NCBI GenBank assembly: GCA_031290985.1
Contig: JARLJW010000101.1
Coordinates: forward strand, 1-57,522
DNA: 57,522 nt
Direction of reading: 5' to 3'
Source of the DNA: Verrucomicrobiia bacterium
GTDB taxonomy: Bacteria > Verrucomicrobiota > Verrucomicrobiia > Limisphaerales > UBA11358
Part shown: one piece after another, positions 35,666 to 44,130 of the stretch
How positions within the stretch are numbered: position 1 is the first letter of the stretch
Layout: the number at the start of each line of letters is the position of its first letter
Notes under the pieces: model-generated
Databases searched by the model: none
What the model was told of the DNA's origin: nothing
What the model saw: only the letters and a program-made list of their open reading frames with translations
Position numbers and translations under genes: made by a program

Positions 35666-37315
35666 TCATTTGCCCCGTACCGAGATCTTATAAACGATGG
35701 CAAAATTGTTTGGCGCCGCCGCCGGCCGGGAAATGACCAGGGCGTCAGCCAATTGCCGCCACTTGACCTTTTCGTGACCGCCCAGCAGCTCGATTTTTTT
35801 AATGGAGCCATCCAGCAGCTTGGCCGCTTTACCGAGTGACTTGATGCTCACGTCATTGGTTGATACGCCCAGCACCGTGACATAAAGCGTCCGGCCATCC
35901 TTCGTCTGGGTAAACCGCATATCCTCCGCCGAGAACGGCTTCCCCTTGCCCTCGTTAAAACCCTGCGCCGAGAGCCTGGCCCCTCCGGAGGCCGGGCCTT
36001 CGCCGAACACCTTCCAGGGACGCGTGCCGAAGATGGATTCCTTGTTCACCGCCATCCAGTCGCCGATGGCGGTGACAACCTTCACCTCGTCTTCATCGAT
36101 CGTCCCGTCGCCGCGCACGGGGATGTTCAGGAGCAGATTGCCGTTTTTGCTGACGATGTCCGCCAGCGTCTGGATGACGGTTTTGGCGGACTTGTAGTTG
36201 TGGTGAAGGAAACGGTCGCGCTGATAATGCCAGTCACCGATGCAGGTGTCGGTCTGCCAGGCGTACGGCTCGATTTCGTTGGCCTGGCCGCGCTCGATGT
36301 CCCAGACCATGCATTGCTGCTGCTGAGGTGTGAGAATTTTCCCGAACAGCACGCCGTCGTCATCAGGGCCGTGCCACTGGTTGTTGCGGTTGTAAAAGTG
36401 CGCGGCGATCTTCAGGCCGGCGTCGCTGATGGGCCAGAGCGGCAGGGCCGTGTCATCAAAGTAGATCAGGTCGGGATGATACTTGTTGATGACGTCGACC
36501 GTGCGGTTGTAAAACTTGTCGCAATAAGCCTGGTCGGGGAGGCTGACACCATTGCCCCAGTTCCAGCGGCTGTGAATGGAATTGCCCTTTTCATAACCCG
36601 GGCTGGGCGTGTGGTTCTGGGCGTACAAATCCTGGGGGTCCAGACCGTCCCACCATTTGCCCGCGCCGTCCGCCTTGGTCAGCTTGCCGTCATAATTCTG
36701 CGCCGGTTCGTACCAGCTCCACGCGTGCGAGGCATGGACGCTCACGCCAAAGCGCAAGCCATGCTTGCGCGCCGCCTTCGCCCAGCCGCCGATCAAATCC
36801 TTTTTGGGGCCGACGGCGACGGAATTCCATGGCTGATATTTTGAGTCCCAGTTGTCAAAATTGTCGTGATGATTTGCCAACGCGAAAAAGTATTGCGCCC
36901 CGGCGCGCTGATAGAGTGCCATCAATTTTTCCGGATCCCAGTTTTCCGCGTGCCATTCGTGGATGACATCCTTGAATCCGAATTCCAACGGCGAGCCGTA
37001 ATGATTGGTATGGAAGATGTACTGCCCGCTGCCGGTCAGATACATGCCGCGGGCGTACCAGTCGCCATCCTCGGGCTGGCATTGCGGTCCCCAGTGCGCC
37101 CAGATGCCAAACTTCGCATCGCGGAACCAGACCGGGGTCTGGTATTGCTTGAGCGATTCCCAGGTGGGCTGGAATTTTCCCGCCGCCAGCGGTTCGGCGC
37201 CGGTATTGACGATGACGGACGGAGCATTGGTTTCGTCGGCAAGGACATTGCCGGCAAGCATTAGCGTCGCAATGGCAAATAAGAGCGGTTTGGTGCCGGT
37301 CGAGCAGCGGTTCAT
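35666..37315 (-). CDS. secreted GH29-family alpha-L-fucosidase
   Basis: A 549-residue protein with a signal peptide (PLLFAIATLMLAGNVLA). GH29 features include TPVWFRDAKFGIWAHWGPQC near the start, GAQYFFALANHHDNFDNWDS, and the nucleophile-bearing YHPDLIYFDDTALPLW (Asp287 the likely nucleophile). It would release fucose from glycans outside the cell. It lies 135 bp before the epimerase start, with nothing notable between. It extends the carbohydrate region toward fucosylated substrates. Confidence 0.9.
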   Translation of the reverse strand: MNRCSTGTKPLLFAIATLMLAGNVLADETNAPSVIVNTGAEPLAAGKFQPTWESLKQYQTPVWFRDAKFGIWAHWGPQCQPEDGDWYARGMYLTGSGQYIFHTNHYGSPLEFGFKDVIHEWHAENWDPEKLMALYQRAGAQYFFALANHHDNFDNWDSKYQPWNSVAVGPKKDLIGGWAKAARKHGLRFGVSVHASHAWSWYEPAQNYDGKLTKADGAGKWWDGLDPQDLYAQNHTPSPGYEKGNSIHSRWNWGNGVSLPDQAYCDKFYNRTVDVINKYHPDLIYFDDTALPLWPISDAGLKIAAHFYNRNNQWHGPDDDGVLFGKILTPQQQQCMVWDIERGQANEIEPYAWQTDTCIGDWHYQRDRFLHHNYKSAKTVIQTLADIVSKNGNLLLNIPVRGDGTIDEDEVKVVTAIGDWMAVNKESIFGTRPWKVFGEGPASGGARLSAQGFNEGKGKPFSAEDMRFTQTKDGRTLYVTVLGVSTNDVSIKSLGKAAKLLDGSIKKIELLGGHEKVKWRQLADALVISRPAAAPNNFAIVYKISVRGK

Positions 37316-37363
37316 TAGAAATAATCTACCTTGGATGCCACCGGTCGGGAAAGCGGTAACTGC

Positions 37364-38764
37364 TTAAACCGAGCACGGTGCCAGCACGGCATCCGTCATG
37401 CCGTGGACGATTTTTTTATCTGCCGGAACGATGGTCGCCAAGACGCCGCCCAGTTGCGGACGCGCCGCATCCCCTTCCCCACTTACGAAATAATACGGGC
37501 ACAACCGCGCACGACCCTTCATTGGCACCACTTCGTTCTTCGCAAAATCGAACCAACTCGTGTCCACCTGCGAGGGTTTGTGGAAGCGTTGCAATACGCT
37601 CGGCGATGTCTCAAAATTTTTCAGCGCCGCATCCACGGCCGCGCTCCAATCCGCCTGCGACAGGTCGCTGCCCAGATAGACCCCACGCGCGCCCCAGGCG
37701 TTCTCGGAAAAACCGGACACCTTCAAGATCAAGTCGCGTTCCTTCTGCGACAGCGCCTTGAGCTGTGACCAGTCCGTGAGATCGAGCCCCGGCAGCGCCG
37801 CGTGCGGCGGCAGCGGCGCGGGATCCACCAGCCAGGTGTAGGGAATGACTTTTTTCAGCCGGGCCAGAAAACCTTCGCCCAGCTCCTGCCGCCAGAAGTT
37901 TTGCAGGTTCCGGTTCCATAACAACGCGAACAACATCTTTTCCTCGAACATCGGCTTCGGCGGCGGCGTCAGCCGGAGCTTCTTTTCCGAGGCGAGTTCA
38001 AAGATGCGCCTGGCATTTGCCACGTTCGGCAGATCGAATAATTCGAAGAAGCGGTAGACCGCATCGCCTTCGGCGAAATCGTTGAATTGTGAATCGCAAA
38101 CGGTGAACCGGCTGCCTAATTGCGCGGCGACCCATTCCATTTCTGGCCGGTAAGTCTTGGCCTCTTCGGAGACGACAATGTGAACATGTTTCGCATCACC
38201 AAAGATGGACTCAAATCCGTGCAGCATTTCATCCCTGATGCCAATCAAGGCGGGGCGATCAGGAATTTTGTCCAATTTATCAAGAGACTTCCGGACGCGG
38301 GCGTCACCAACAGAAGAATTGGTGCAATAAACTTTTGGCTCATGCTGCCCAATCTTCGAATATGTTTGATTCAGCCAGCCAGTCAACCCTATGCCGCCGG
38401 GCACTGAATCCAGTTCGGTGATGCTGATGCCATTCTCTGTAAGCAACACGTCGGGGCGGATGACGCGCGGCACATCATTCTTAAACGCGGCTGAACGCTG
38501 CAACTCGATCAACTCGCGCGGCTTGCCCAAGTCCAGCCAGCGGGCCACCCATTCCGGCTGCTTACCATCGACACTCTTGCGATACAGCAAGTTTGTCGCC
38601 CGGTAGAATTGCAATAACACGCGCCCCAAAGATTCGATCTCATCCGCCAGTTTTTCGCCCAAGGGAAACGGCGCGGGCGAGACTTTCCATTCCAGCCCGG
38701 CAAAAAGCCCGCCGGCGGGAATTGAATCGCGTATTGATTTGGCCTGTTCAGCGGGTGAAGTCAT
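37364..38764 (-). CDS. ATP-grasp-like protein of unknown substrate
   Basis: A 466-residue protein from the ATG at 38764; the upstream ORF part has no coding character. Motifs include VIRPDVLLTENGISITELDS, VPGGIGLTGWLNQTY, then near the C-terminus LILKVSGFSENAWGARGVYL with a Lys in the ATP-grasp position, and VLQRFHKPSQVDTSWFD. This arrangement looks like a circularly permuted ATP-grasp ligase, as in glutathionylspermidine-synthase-like proteins. I do not recognise the substrate. It lies 53 bp after the stop of proA on the same strand, and 48 bp before the GH29 start, without obvious functional link. Confidence 0.55.
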   Translation of the reverse strand: MTSPAEQAKSIRDSIPAGGLFAGLEWKVSPAPFPLGEKLADEIESLGRVLLQFYRATNLLYRKSVDGKQPEWVARWLDLGKPRELIELQRSAAFKNDVPRVIRPDVLLTENGISITELDSVPGGIGLTGWLNQTYSKIGQHEPKVYCTNSSVGDARVRKSLDKLDKIPDRPALIGIRDEMLHGFESIFGDAKHVHIVVSEEAKTYRPEMEWVAAQLGSRFTVCDSQFNDFAEGDAVYRFFELFDLPNVANARRIFELASEKKLRLTPPPKPMFEEKMLFALLWNRNLQNFWRQELGEGFLARLKKVIPYTWLVDPAPLPPHAALPGLDLTDWSQLKALSQKERDLILKVSGFSENAWGARGVYLGSDLSQADWSAAVDAALKNFETSPSVLQRFHKPSQVDTSWFDFAKNEVVPMKGRARLCPYYFVSGEGDAARPQLGGVLATIVPADKKIVHGMTDAVLAPCSV

Positions 38765-38817
38765 AATTGGTTGGCCACAAATGGCACTGGTGGACTTTAT
38801 CCTAAAACCACGGGTGG

Positions 38818-40104
38818 CTAAGTCCGGATTTGCCCATTCCCGATGCCCAGCCATTTGTAGCTGGTCAGTTCGTCCAAGCCCATGGGGCCGCGCGCGCCGA
38901 TCTTGTCGGTGCTGATGCCGATTTCCGCGCCCATGCCGAATTCGCCACCATCGGTGAAGCGCGTGCTGGCGTTCCAATACACCGCGGCGGAATCCACCTC
39001 GGCGAGGAACTGTTTTGCGTGCGCCTCGTTCTTGGTCACGATGCTATCTGAATGGGCCGAGCCGTAGAAATTGATGTGGTCGATCGCGGACTGCACGCCA
39101 TCCACCACCCGCACGTTCAGGATGTAGTCGTTATATTCCGTGAAATAATCCTGCTCGGTCACGGGGCGGATGCTGGATGCCGGATGTTGGATGCTGGATG
39201 CCAGAATCCCACGCGTCAGATCATCGGTGCGCAACTCGACTTTTTTGTCCAAGAGTCTTTGAGCCATCGACGGAAGGAAGGTATTGGCCACGGATTTATC
39301 AACCAGCAGCGTCTCGGCCGCGTTGCAGACGCCGGGGCGCTGGACCTTGGCGTTCATCACGATGTCCCCGGCCATCTTGAGGTCGGCCTCGGCATCCACG
39401 AAGACGTGGCAGACGCCCTTGTAATGTTTGATGACGGGCACTTTGGAGCAGTCGGCGACGGCGCGGATGAGGCTTTCGCCGCCGCGGGGCATGCAGAGGT
39501 CGATATATTGCGTGAGCGAGAGCAAAATGGGAATCGCTTCGCGGTCGGGCGTGGGCACAACCTGGATGGCGTGTTCGGGAAAACCGCGATGGGCGATCTT
39601 GCCCGCCTCGATCATTGTTTGGGCGATGATCTGGTTGGAGTTCAACGCCTCCTTGCCGCCGCGCAGAATCGTGGCATTGCCGGATTTGAAGCACAGGCTG
39701 GCGGCGTCCGCCGTCACGTTGGGGCGCGATTCGTAGATGATGACCACGACGCCGATGGGCGTGGAAATTTTTTGCAGCTTGAGCCCGTTGGGCCGGGTGC
39801 GTTCATCAAGAATTCTTCCGACCGGGTCAGGGAGCACCGCAACTTCGCGCAGGCCCCTGGCCATGCTGGCGATGCGTTTGTCATCCAGCTTGAGGCGGTC
39901 CAGCATGGCATTGGAAAGTCCATGACTGGCACCGAATTCCATGTCCACTGCATTGGCTTCCTTGATGGCGGCGGCGCTCTGTTCCAGCGCGGTGGCCATC
40001 GCCAGCAGGCAGGCGTTTTTCTCCGCCGTGGTCAGCTTGGCGAGTTCGCGCGACGCCGCCTTAGCCTGCCTGGCCAGCCGCGTCATCTGTTCCGTCAAAT
40101 TCAT
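38818..40104 (-). CDS. proA: glutamate-5-semialdehyde dehydrogenase
   Basis: A 428-residue protein from the ATG at 40104; the longer ORF upstream is antisense to nothing and lacks support. It catalyses the second step of proline synthesis, reducing glutamyl-5-phosphate to the semialdehyde with NADPH. Conserved parts include IYESRPNVTADAASLCFKSG, CMPRGGESLIRAV and the catalytic Cys260 in RPGVCNAAETLL. A loop between the C-terminal domains carries an unusual insert (LASSIQHPASSIRP) encoded by a short tandem repeat at 39168-39203, in frame. proB is not in the window. Confidence 0.95.
   Translation of the reverse strand: MNLTEQMTRLARQAKAASRELAKLTTAEKNACLLAMATALEQSAAAIKEANAVDMEFGASHGLSNAMLDRLKLDDKRIASMARGLREVAVLPDPVGRILDERTRPNGLKLQKISTPIGVVVIIYESRPNVTADAASLCFKSGNATILRGGKEALNSNQIIAQTMIEAGKIAHRGFPEHAIQVVPTPDREAIPILLSLTQYIDLCMPRGGESLIRAVADCSKVPVIKHYKGVCHVFVDAEADLKMAGDIVMNAKVQRPGVCNAAETLLVDKSVANTFLPSMAQRLLDKKVELRTDDLTRGILASSIQHPASSIRPVTEQDYFTEYNDYILNVRVVDGVQSAIDHINFYGSAHSDSIVTKNEAHAKQFLAEVDSAAVYWNASTRFTDGGEFGMGAEIGISTDKIGARGPMGLDELTSYKWLGIGNGQIRT
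39168..39203. repeat. short tandem repeat inserted in frame in proA
   Basis: Heptamer-like GGATGCT/GGATGCC/GGATGTT units repeat about five times. They encode SSIQHPASSI within ProA, where family members have a short loop before the TEEDW-like motif. The insert keeps the reading frame, and the downstream GITEQ/VTEQDYFTEY sequence is normal. Confidence 0.75.
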
Positions 40105-40224
40105 GGTTTGCAGTTTAATCCAATTTTTCCGCCCAAAAAAGGGCAAAGAGCGCATTTACGCCTGTCAATGTCACTCAATGTCACCTTAAACTGAAGAATT
40201 TCAAGATTTCGCCGATAACCTCTC

Positions 40225-40971
40225 ATGAACGTGGGCATGTGGATGACGCGCGACGTGGCAACGGTTTTGCCGGACACGCCGGCGGCGGAAGCGGCAAAAA
40301 CAATGGCGCGGAAGCATGTGCGCCGGCTGCTGGTGGTCGAACCATGGCCCGATGGCCCGCACCTGCTGGGCATCATTTCAGCGAAGGACGTGATCCATGC
40401 CTTCCCGCCGCACGTCAACCCCTTTGCCATTGAAGGGCCGGATGCGCACCTGACGCCGACGACCGTGGGGCAGATCATGACCGCCAACCCGCGAATCGTT
40501 TCGCCCGACACACCGCTCGAGATCGCGGCGGCATTGATGTGTGAGCACAAAATCGGCGCATTGCCAGTGCTGCGCGAAAAGACACTCGCCGGCATCATCA
40601 CGGAATCCGACATCTTCCGCGCGTTTGTGAGCCTGTTCGGCTCGGATGAAAAAGGGGCGCGCATCACGTTCGACGCGACCCGGGGTGAAGATGTATTTGA
40701 GCTCATGGGAAAACTTTCCAAGCGACACAACCTGAAAGTCTCCAGCCTCATTTGGACCCGGCATGATGAACTGCCGGTCTGCGTGGTGCGCGTAGTGGGC
40801 GAAGGCGTGGACCAGATGCTGGACGAACTTTGGAACTCCGGGCACCCGGTCGTCAATGTCATCCATTTTGCGGAGCCGGACGAAAAAACGCCCAGGCCAC
40901 CGAATCCGGCCCAGTTTGAGCCATTTTTAGCTCCGAAACAAAGATCCTGCGGGCTGTATCCCTCGGACTGA
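40225..40971 (+). CDS. tandem CBS-domain protein
   Basis: A 248-residue soluble protein with two CBS domains. The first covers about residues 5-70 (WMTRDVATVLPDTPAAEAAK, then LLGIISAKDVIHAF). The second covers about 85-145 (IMTANPRIVSPDTPLEIAAA, then LAGIITESDIFRAF). CBS pairs bind adenosyl nucleotides and regulate partners. The last ~100 residues (VRVVGEGVDQMLDELWNSG) hold an ACT-like or uncharacterised part. It is divergent from proA with a 120-bp gap. A partner cannot be named. Confidence 0.85.
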   Translation: MNVGMWMTRDVATVLPDTPAAEAAKTMARKHVRRLLVVEPWPDGPHLLGIISAKDVIHAFPPHVNPFAIEGPDAHLTPTTVGQIMTANPRIVSPDTPLEIAAALMCEHKIGALPVLREKTLAGIITESDIFRAFVSLFGSDEKGARITFDATRGEDVFELMGKLSKRHNLKVSSLIWTRHDELPVCVVRVVGEGVDQMLDELWNSGHPVVNVIHFAEPDEKTPRPPNPAQFEPFLAPKQRSCGLYPSD

Positions 40972-40985
40972 AGCGAAAACCGCCT

Positions 40986-41873
40986 TCACTTCACCTGCGC
41001 GGCCTTGATGATGGCCGCCGCCAGTTCCTGGGGCGTCCAATCGTTGCCGTCAAACTGGCAGTAGATCTTTCCGACCGGATCCAGCACCACCGTGCGCAGA
41101 TTGTGGGAAATGGAGCCGGCCTCGCGCCAGAAATGCAGGTCCACCTTCGGGGACAGCGCGGCGAGCGTGTTGGTGGACGCCGCGGCAAACCGCCAGCGGT
41201 TGGTGTCATTGGCGCGGTAGAAATTTCCAAAACCGGCCAGGATCGCGGGTTTGTCAAAATCCGGGTCGAAGGAGATGGAAATCAACTGCCAGTTCGACGG
41301 CGCATTGGTCTGCTGCCGGAGCAAGTCCCGGGCCTCGGCAAAGTTCTTGTTCATGCGCGGGCAGAATTCCGGCAGTGAACAACTGGTGAAAAAAAACGTG
41401 AACGCCACCGCACGGCCGCGAAAATCAGAAAAGCGGAACGGCTGCCCGTCCTCGCCGGTAAATTCATAATCCGGCAGGACGTCCCCCGGCTTCAGTTCCG
41501 GCGTGGGCACGTGAAAGGTGAACGTGTGGTCGGCAACTTCGGTGACGTGGTGCGCAACAAACTTCAGCCCCTCGATCCAGTCATCATTCTCGGTGACCGC
41601 CAGTTGAAAGGTCACCTCGTCATCCGGCGCGAGCCCGGCCAGTTCGTTGGTGTTCCTGACCGTGAAGTCCATGGTCATCGCCGCCATGTAGCCGGGGATC
41701 GCCTCGTGCTTGATGGTGGCCTTGCGCAAGTCCGGCGAAATCTGACGGATGATGCCGCGCGCAGCATAGGTCTTCACCGCCGGCGCCGGCGCCGGGGGCG
41801 CCACGGGCTTTGGTCCGCACCCGGCGGCGAGCACCAGCAACAACAACACCGGCCAGAACATTTTCACTTTCAT
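40986..41873 (-). CDS. CusF-like domain fused to SCO domain, lipoprotein
   Basis: A 295-residue protein from the ATG at 41873; the lipobox LVLAAGC follows a hydrophobic stretch, so it is probably a lipoprotein. The first domain (about 35-110; YAARGIIRQISPDLRKATIK, then AIPGYMAAMTMDFTV) resembles CusF, a periplasmic copper carrier with Met ligands. The second is a SCO1/SenC thioredoxin-like domain (YEFTGEDGQPFRFSDFRGR, then FFFTSCSLPEFCPRMN). The Cys pair is spaced by five residues rather than the usual three. The stop lies 14 bp after the CBS gene end (convergent). It follows a second SCO gene by 7 bp. Confidence 0.85.
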   Translation of the reverse strand: MKVKMFWPVLLLLVLAAGCGPKPVAPPAPAPAVKTYAARGIIRQISPDLRKATIKHEAIPGYMAAMTMDFTVRNTNELAGLAPDDEVTFQLAVTENDDWIEGLKFVAHHVTEVADHTFTFHVPTPELKPGDVLPDYEFTGEDGQPFRFSDFRGRAVAFTFFFTSCSLPEFCPRMNKNFAEARDLLRQQTNAPSNWQLISISFDPDFDKPAILAGFGNFYRANDTNRWRFAAASTNTLAALSPKVDLHFWREAGSISHNLRTVVLDPVGKIYCQFDGNDWTPQELAAAIIKAAQVK

Positions 41874-41880
41874 GGATTCT

Positions 41881-42558
41881 TCAATTCTCCTGGCGCAGCT
41901 TTTCAATTTCCGCGGCGGCGGCGGCCGGCGTCTCGATCCGCAACCCGTCAAAGAACACCCGTACCCGGCCGTGTTTGTCGACCAAAGCGATGCGCTCCGT
42001 GCCGCCGAAATTTCCCGGCATGGAGTTGAACGGATTGTTGGTCTCGGGGGCGAGGAAGCTGGTGCCGATCAGGTTGAGCAACTGCCCCTGGTCGCCGGTG
42101 AGCAACTGCCAGCGGTTGGTATCCGCACCGAAGCGCGCGCCCCATTTGGCGAGCGCCGGCGGCGTGTCCGAGCGCGGATCCACGGTGAAGGAGAGCAGCC
42201 GGACATCCGGCGCGTTGGCCGTGAGCCGCTGGATCTCGGACATGGTGCGGGAGACCACGGGACAGGTCTGCGAGCAGCTCGTGAACAGAAAACTCACGGC
42301 GAGCACCCTGCCCTCCACGTCGCGGCGGGTGACAGTGCCGCCGGTGCTGTCGGTGAAGGAAAAATCCGCCAGCCACCGGGATTTGTCCGGCGGGATGCCC
42401 CGTAATTCCTCCTTGTGCGAAAAGGCGATCACGGCGAACCAACTGCCGATGCCGGCAATGACCGCCAGCGCGACGATGATGCCGAGAAACAGCTTCTCCT
42501 CGCCGCGCGGGGCGGTTTCATTGCTGGCAGGTTGATGAGATTCCAACGGCACGTTCAA
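41881..42558 (-). CDS. SCO1/SenC-family copper chaperone
   Basis: A 225-residue membrane-anchored protein. One N-terminal helix (LFLGIIVALAVIAGIGSWFA) leads to a thioredoxin-like domain with the CxxxC copper/thiol site FTSCSQTCPVV (Cys95 and Cys99), preceded by FSFTDSTGGTVTRRDVEG. SCO proteins help load copper into cytochrome oxidase subunit II or act as thiol-disulfide reductases. Its ATG overlaps the stop of the outer-membrane gene by 4 bp, so the copper genes are translationally linked. No oxidase subunit is seen in the window. Confidence 0.9.
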   Translation of the reverse strand: MNVPLESHQPASNETAPRGEEKLFLGIIVALAVIAGIGSWFAVIAFSHKEELRGIPPDKSRWLADFSFTDSTGGTVTRRDVEGRVLAVSFLFTSCSQTCPVVSRTMSEIQRLTANAPDVRLLSFTVDPRSDTPPALAKWGARFGADTNRWQLLTGDQGQLLNLIGTSFLAPETNNPFNSMPGNFGGTERIALVDKHGRVRVFFDGLRIETPAAAAAEIEKLRQEN

Positions 42559-43490
42559 AACATATAGCTAAGACTCAACTTGAACAACACCGGCGCGACG
42601 AGCTGGTTGCCGGTCATATTTTGATAAACGGGAACTTCAACATCGGCGTAGAGCTTCACCGGGTGCAGATGAAATTCGATTCCCGGCGAGAGTAAAATAC
42701 GCTGGTAGCCGGTATCGTCCGGAGAGGCGGCGGCACCGTTGTCACGGCCACGCCACGAACCGATGATTTGGGCCACGGGTGAAATCTTCAACCGGCCCAA
42801 AGACAAGCCGTCGTAATAAACCCCGCCGGCGGCATCCGCTTCGATGCCGGGGCGGTATTCGCCCTGCTTGGAGACGGGCGCATCCAACTCCGCCTGAACA
42901 AACCAGTTCCAGTGCGTGCCGCCAAAACGATCGCGATGAAAACCGCCAAGCAACAGGTCGGTGCTGCCGGAGCCGATCTGCGTATCGCGATCGATGTCGC
43001 CCAGCGGGTCGGTTTGACCATAGTTGCCGGACGGCAGTTTGACACCCAAGGTGAGGCCGCTGGACAAATCGTCGGAAAAGCCGGTGTAAATGGCCTTGAG
43101 CCGGATGTCGCCGAGGGTGGTCCAGTTCAGTGAACCCGCGTTGCCGGCATTTTCAAATGTGCGGTTGGCAAACGGCAGTTCAATCTGCGCGCCCCAACTG
43201 CGGTTGAACATGTATTGCAAACCGAGCGTGACGAAGTGTGTCTCGATTTTTTTGTCGTCGTTGTTGGCGTTGGGTGCGGAGGATGTGCCGCTCCAGTTGT
43301 GATTTTGATTTTGGTAGTCGTAATTGAGATACGCCGTGCCGCCGGAACCTTCTGGAAACATGGAACTGGTGGCCACATCAAACACACCGCACCCACACGC
43401 ACAGGCAAACGCCGCGCCGGGCACCAGGACTCCGGCCACCAAACCACCGCCAATTTTCTGCATCCGCGAATTCAAATTTTTGTTTTTCAT
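42555..43490 (-). CDS. outer-membrane beta-barrel protein with Cys-rich N-terminus
   Basis: A 311-residue protein. A signal peptide (KIGGGLVAGVLVPGAAFA) is followed by a CACGCGVFDV motif, then a run of alternating beta strands with aromatic turns to a C-terminal SLSYMF, the aromatic end of outer-membrane barrels. The Cys cluster directly after the signal suggests metal binding. It is linked to a copper chaperone by a 4-bp overlap, so a role in metal (copper) transport is inferred. No exact family is claimed. Confidence 0.7.
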   Translation of the reverse strand: MKNKNLNSRMQKIGGGLVAGVLVPGAAFACACGCGVFDVATSSMFPEGSGGTAYLNYDYQNQNHNWSGTSSAPNANNDDKKIETHFVTLGLQYMFNRSWGAQIELPFANRTFENAGNAGSLNWTTLGDIRLKAIYTGFSDDLSSGLTLGVKLPSGNYGQTDPLGDIDRDTQIGSGSTDLLLGGFHRDRFGGTHWNWFVQAELDAPVSKQGEYRPGIEADAAGGVYYDGLSLGRLKISPVAQIIGSWRGRDNGAAASPDDTGYQRILLSPGIEFHLHPVKLYADVEVPVYQNMTGNQLVAPVLFKLSLSYMF

Positions 43491-43508
43491 TGTAAAGCAT
43501 TGAGTTGT

Positions 43509-43531
43509 GGGGAACGCCTAAAAGCGTCCCC
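43509..43531. repeat. hairpin between the small copper gene and the barrel gene
   Basis: GGGGAACGC / GCGTCCCC with one bulge and a CTAAAA-type loop lies in the 102-bp gap between the 126-residue gene and the barrel gene. No T-run follows on either strand, so a terminator is not supported; it may control the ratio of the two genes in the operon. Confidence 0.35.
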
Positions 43532-43592
43532 CGGGTCAAAGGAAAATAATTCACCCGGGCCAGCAATGACCCGGACAAGCGTTGGGATTGAA

Positions 43593-43973
43593 TCAAACGA
43601 AGCGGCTTCGCGGGGGCGGCACCGGGGGCTTGGGGAAGGAGGCGGCGGCGACGTTGTCAGGGGCCGGGGATGAAGGCAGTGGTTTGGGGGCGATCAAAAC
43701 GAACTTTTCCGCCGCGGGCGGGAACTCCATTTTGAGCGTGGCGGAGAGGCATTCTTTTTTCTGCTCGGACTTTTTTCCGGCGGCGATGGCCCGGCATAAC
43801 GGGCACAGGTGCCGGCCGTCAAAGGTGTTGGAAACCGCCCGGGAAAAAGATCCGGTGCTCCAGTTGGCCGCCAGCATCGTCGTCCACGCGACGGTCTGCA
43901 ACGCCAGCCAGTGCGTGCCCGTCGTGAGGACGAGCGCGGCGATCACCAGAATTTTGCCGGGGCGCTGAAACAC
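43593..43973 (-). CDS. small membrane-anchored protein with CPLC motif, copper operon
   Basis: A 126-residue protein. An N-terminal hydrophobic segment (ILVIAALVLTTGTHWLALQT) precedes a short region with GRHLCPLCRAIAAGKKSEQK, a CxxC pair that could bind metal or exchange thiols. The C-terminal third is Pro/Ala-rich. I recall similar small proteins next to SCO and OM barrel genes in this phylum, but no function is established. It is probably the first gene of the copper operon running to 40986, with a 102-bp gap to the next gene. Confidence 0.6.
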   Translation of the reverse strand: MFQRPGKILVIAALVLTTGTHWLALQTVAWTTMLAANWSTGSFSRAVSNTFDGRHLCPLCRAIAAGKKSEQKKECLSATLKMEFPPAAEKFVLIAPKPLPSSPAPDNVAAASFPKPPVPPPRSRFV

Positions 43974-44059
43974 GGGGGCAGGTTAGACTTCCAACGCGGG
44001 CGGGCAAGATTTTTTGCAAGCCCACAGCCTGGAGAAAATAGAACATCCCGGTTGGCAGG

Positions 44060-44090
44060 AGCGGCGCGCGCGGAGCGACGCGCCCTACCA
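44060..44090. repeat. GC-rich dispersed intergenic repeat
   Basis: AGCGGCGCGCG followed by CGGAGCGACGCGCCCTACC lies between the copper operon and the L,D-transpeptidase gene. It resembles a repeat common between genes of Verrucomicrobia and Planctomycetes, from memory. No second copy is seen in this window. Confidence 0.35.
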
Positions 44091-44130
44091 GCGTCATGAA
44101 TCATCATTGCCAAACCGGTAAGGGAACGGC

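Noticed and set aside
39052..40194. 380-codon plus-strand frame opposite proA
   Set aside because: proA is clear on the minus strand; the frame is a shadow of it.
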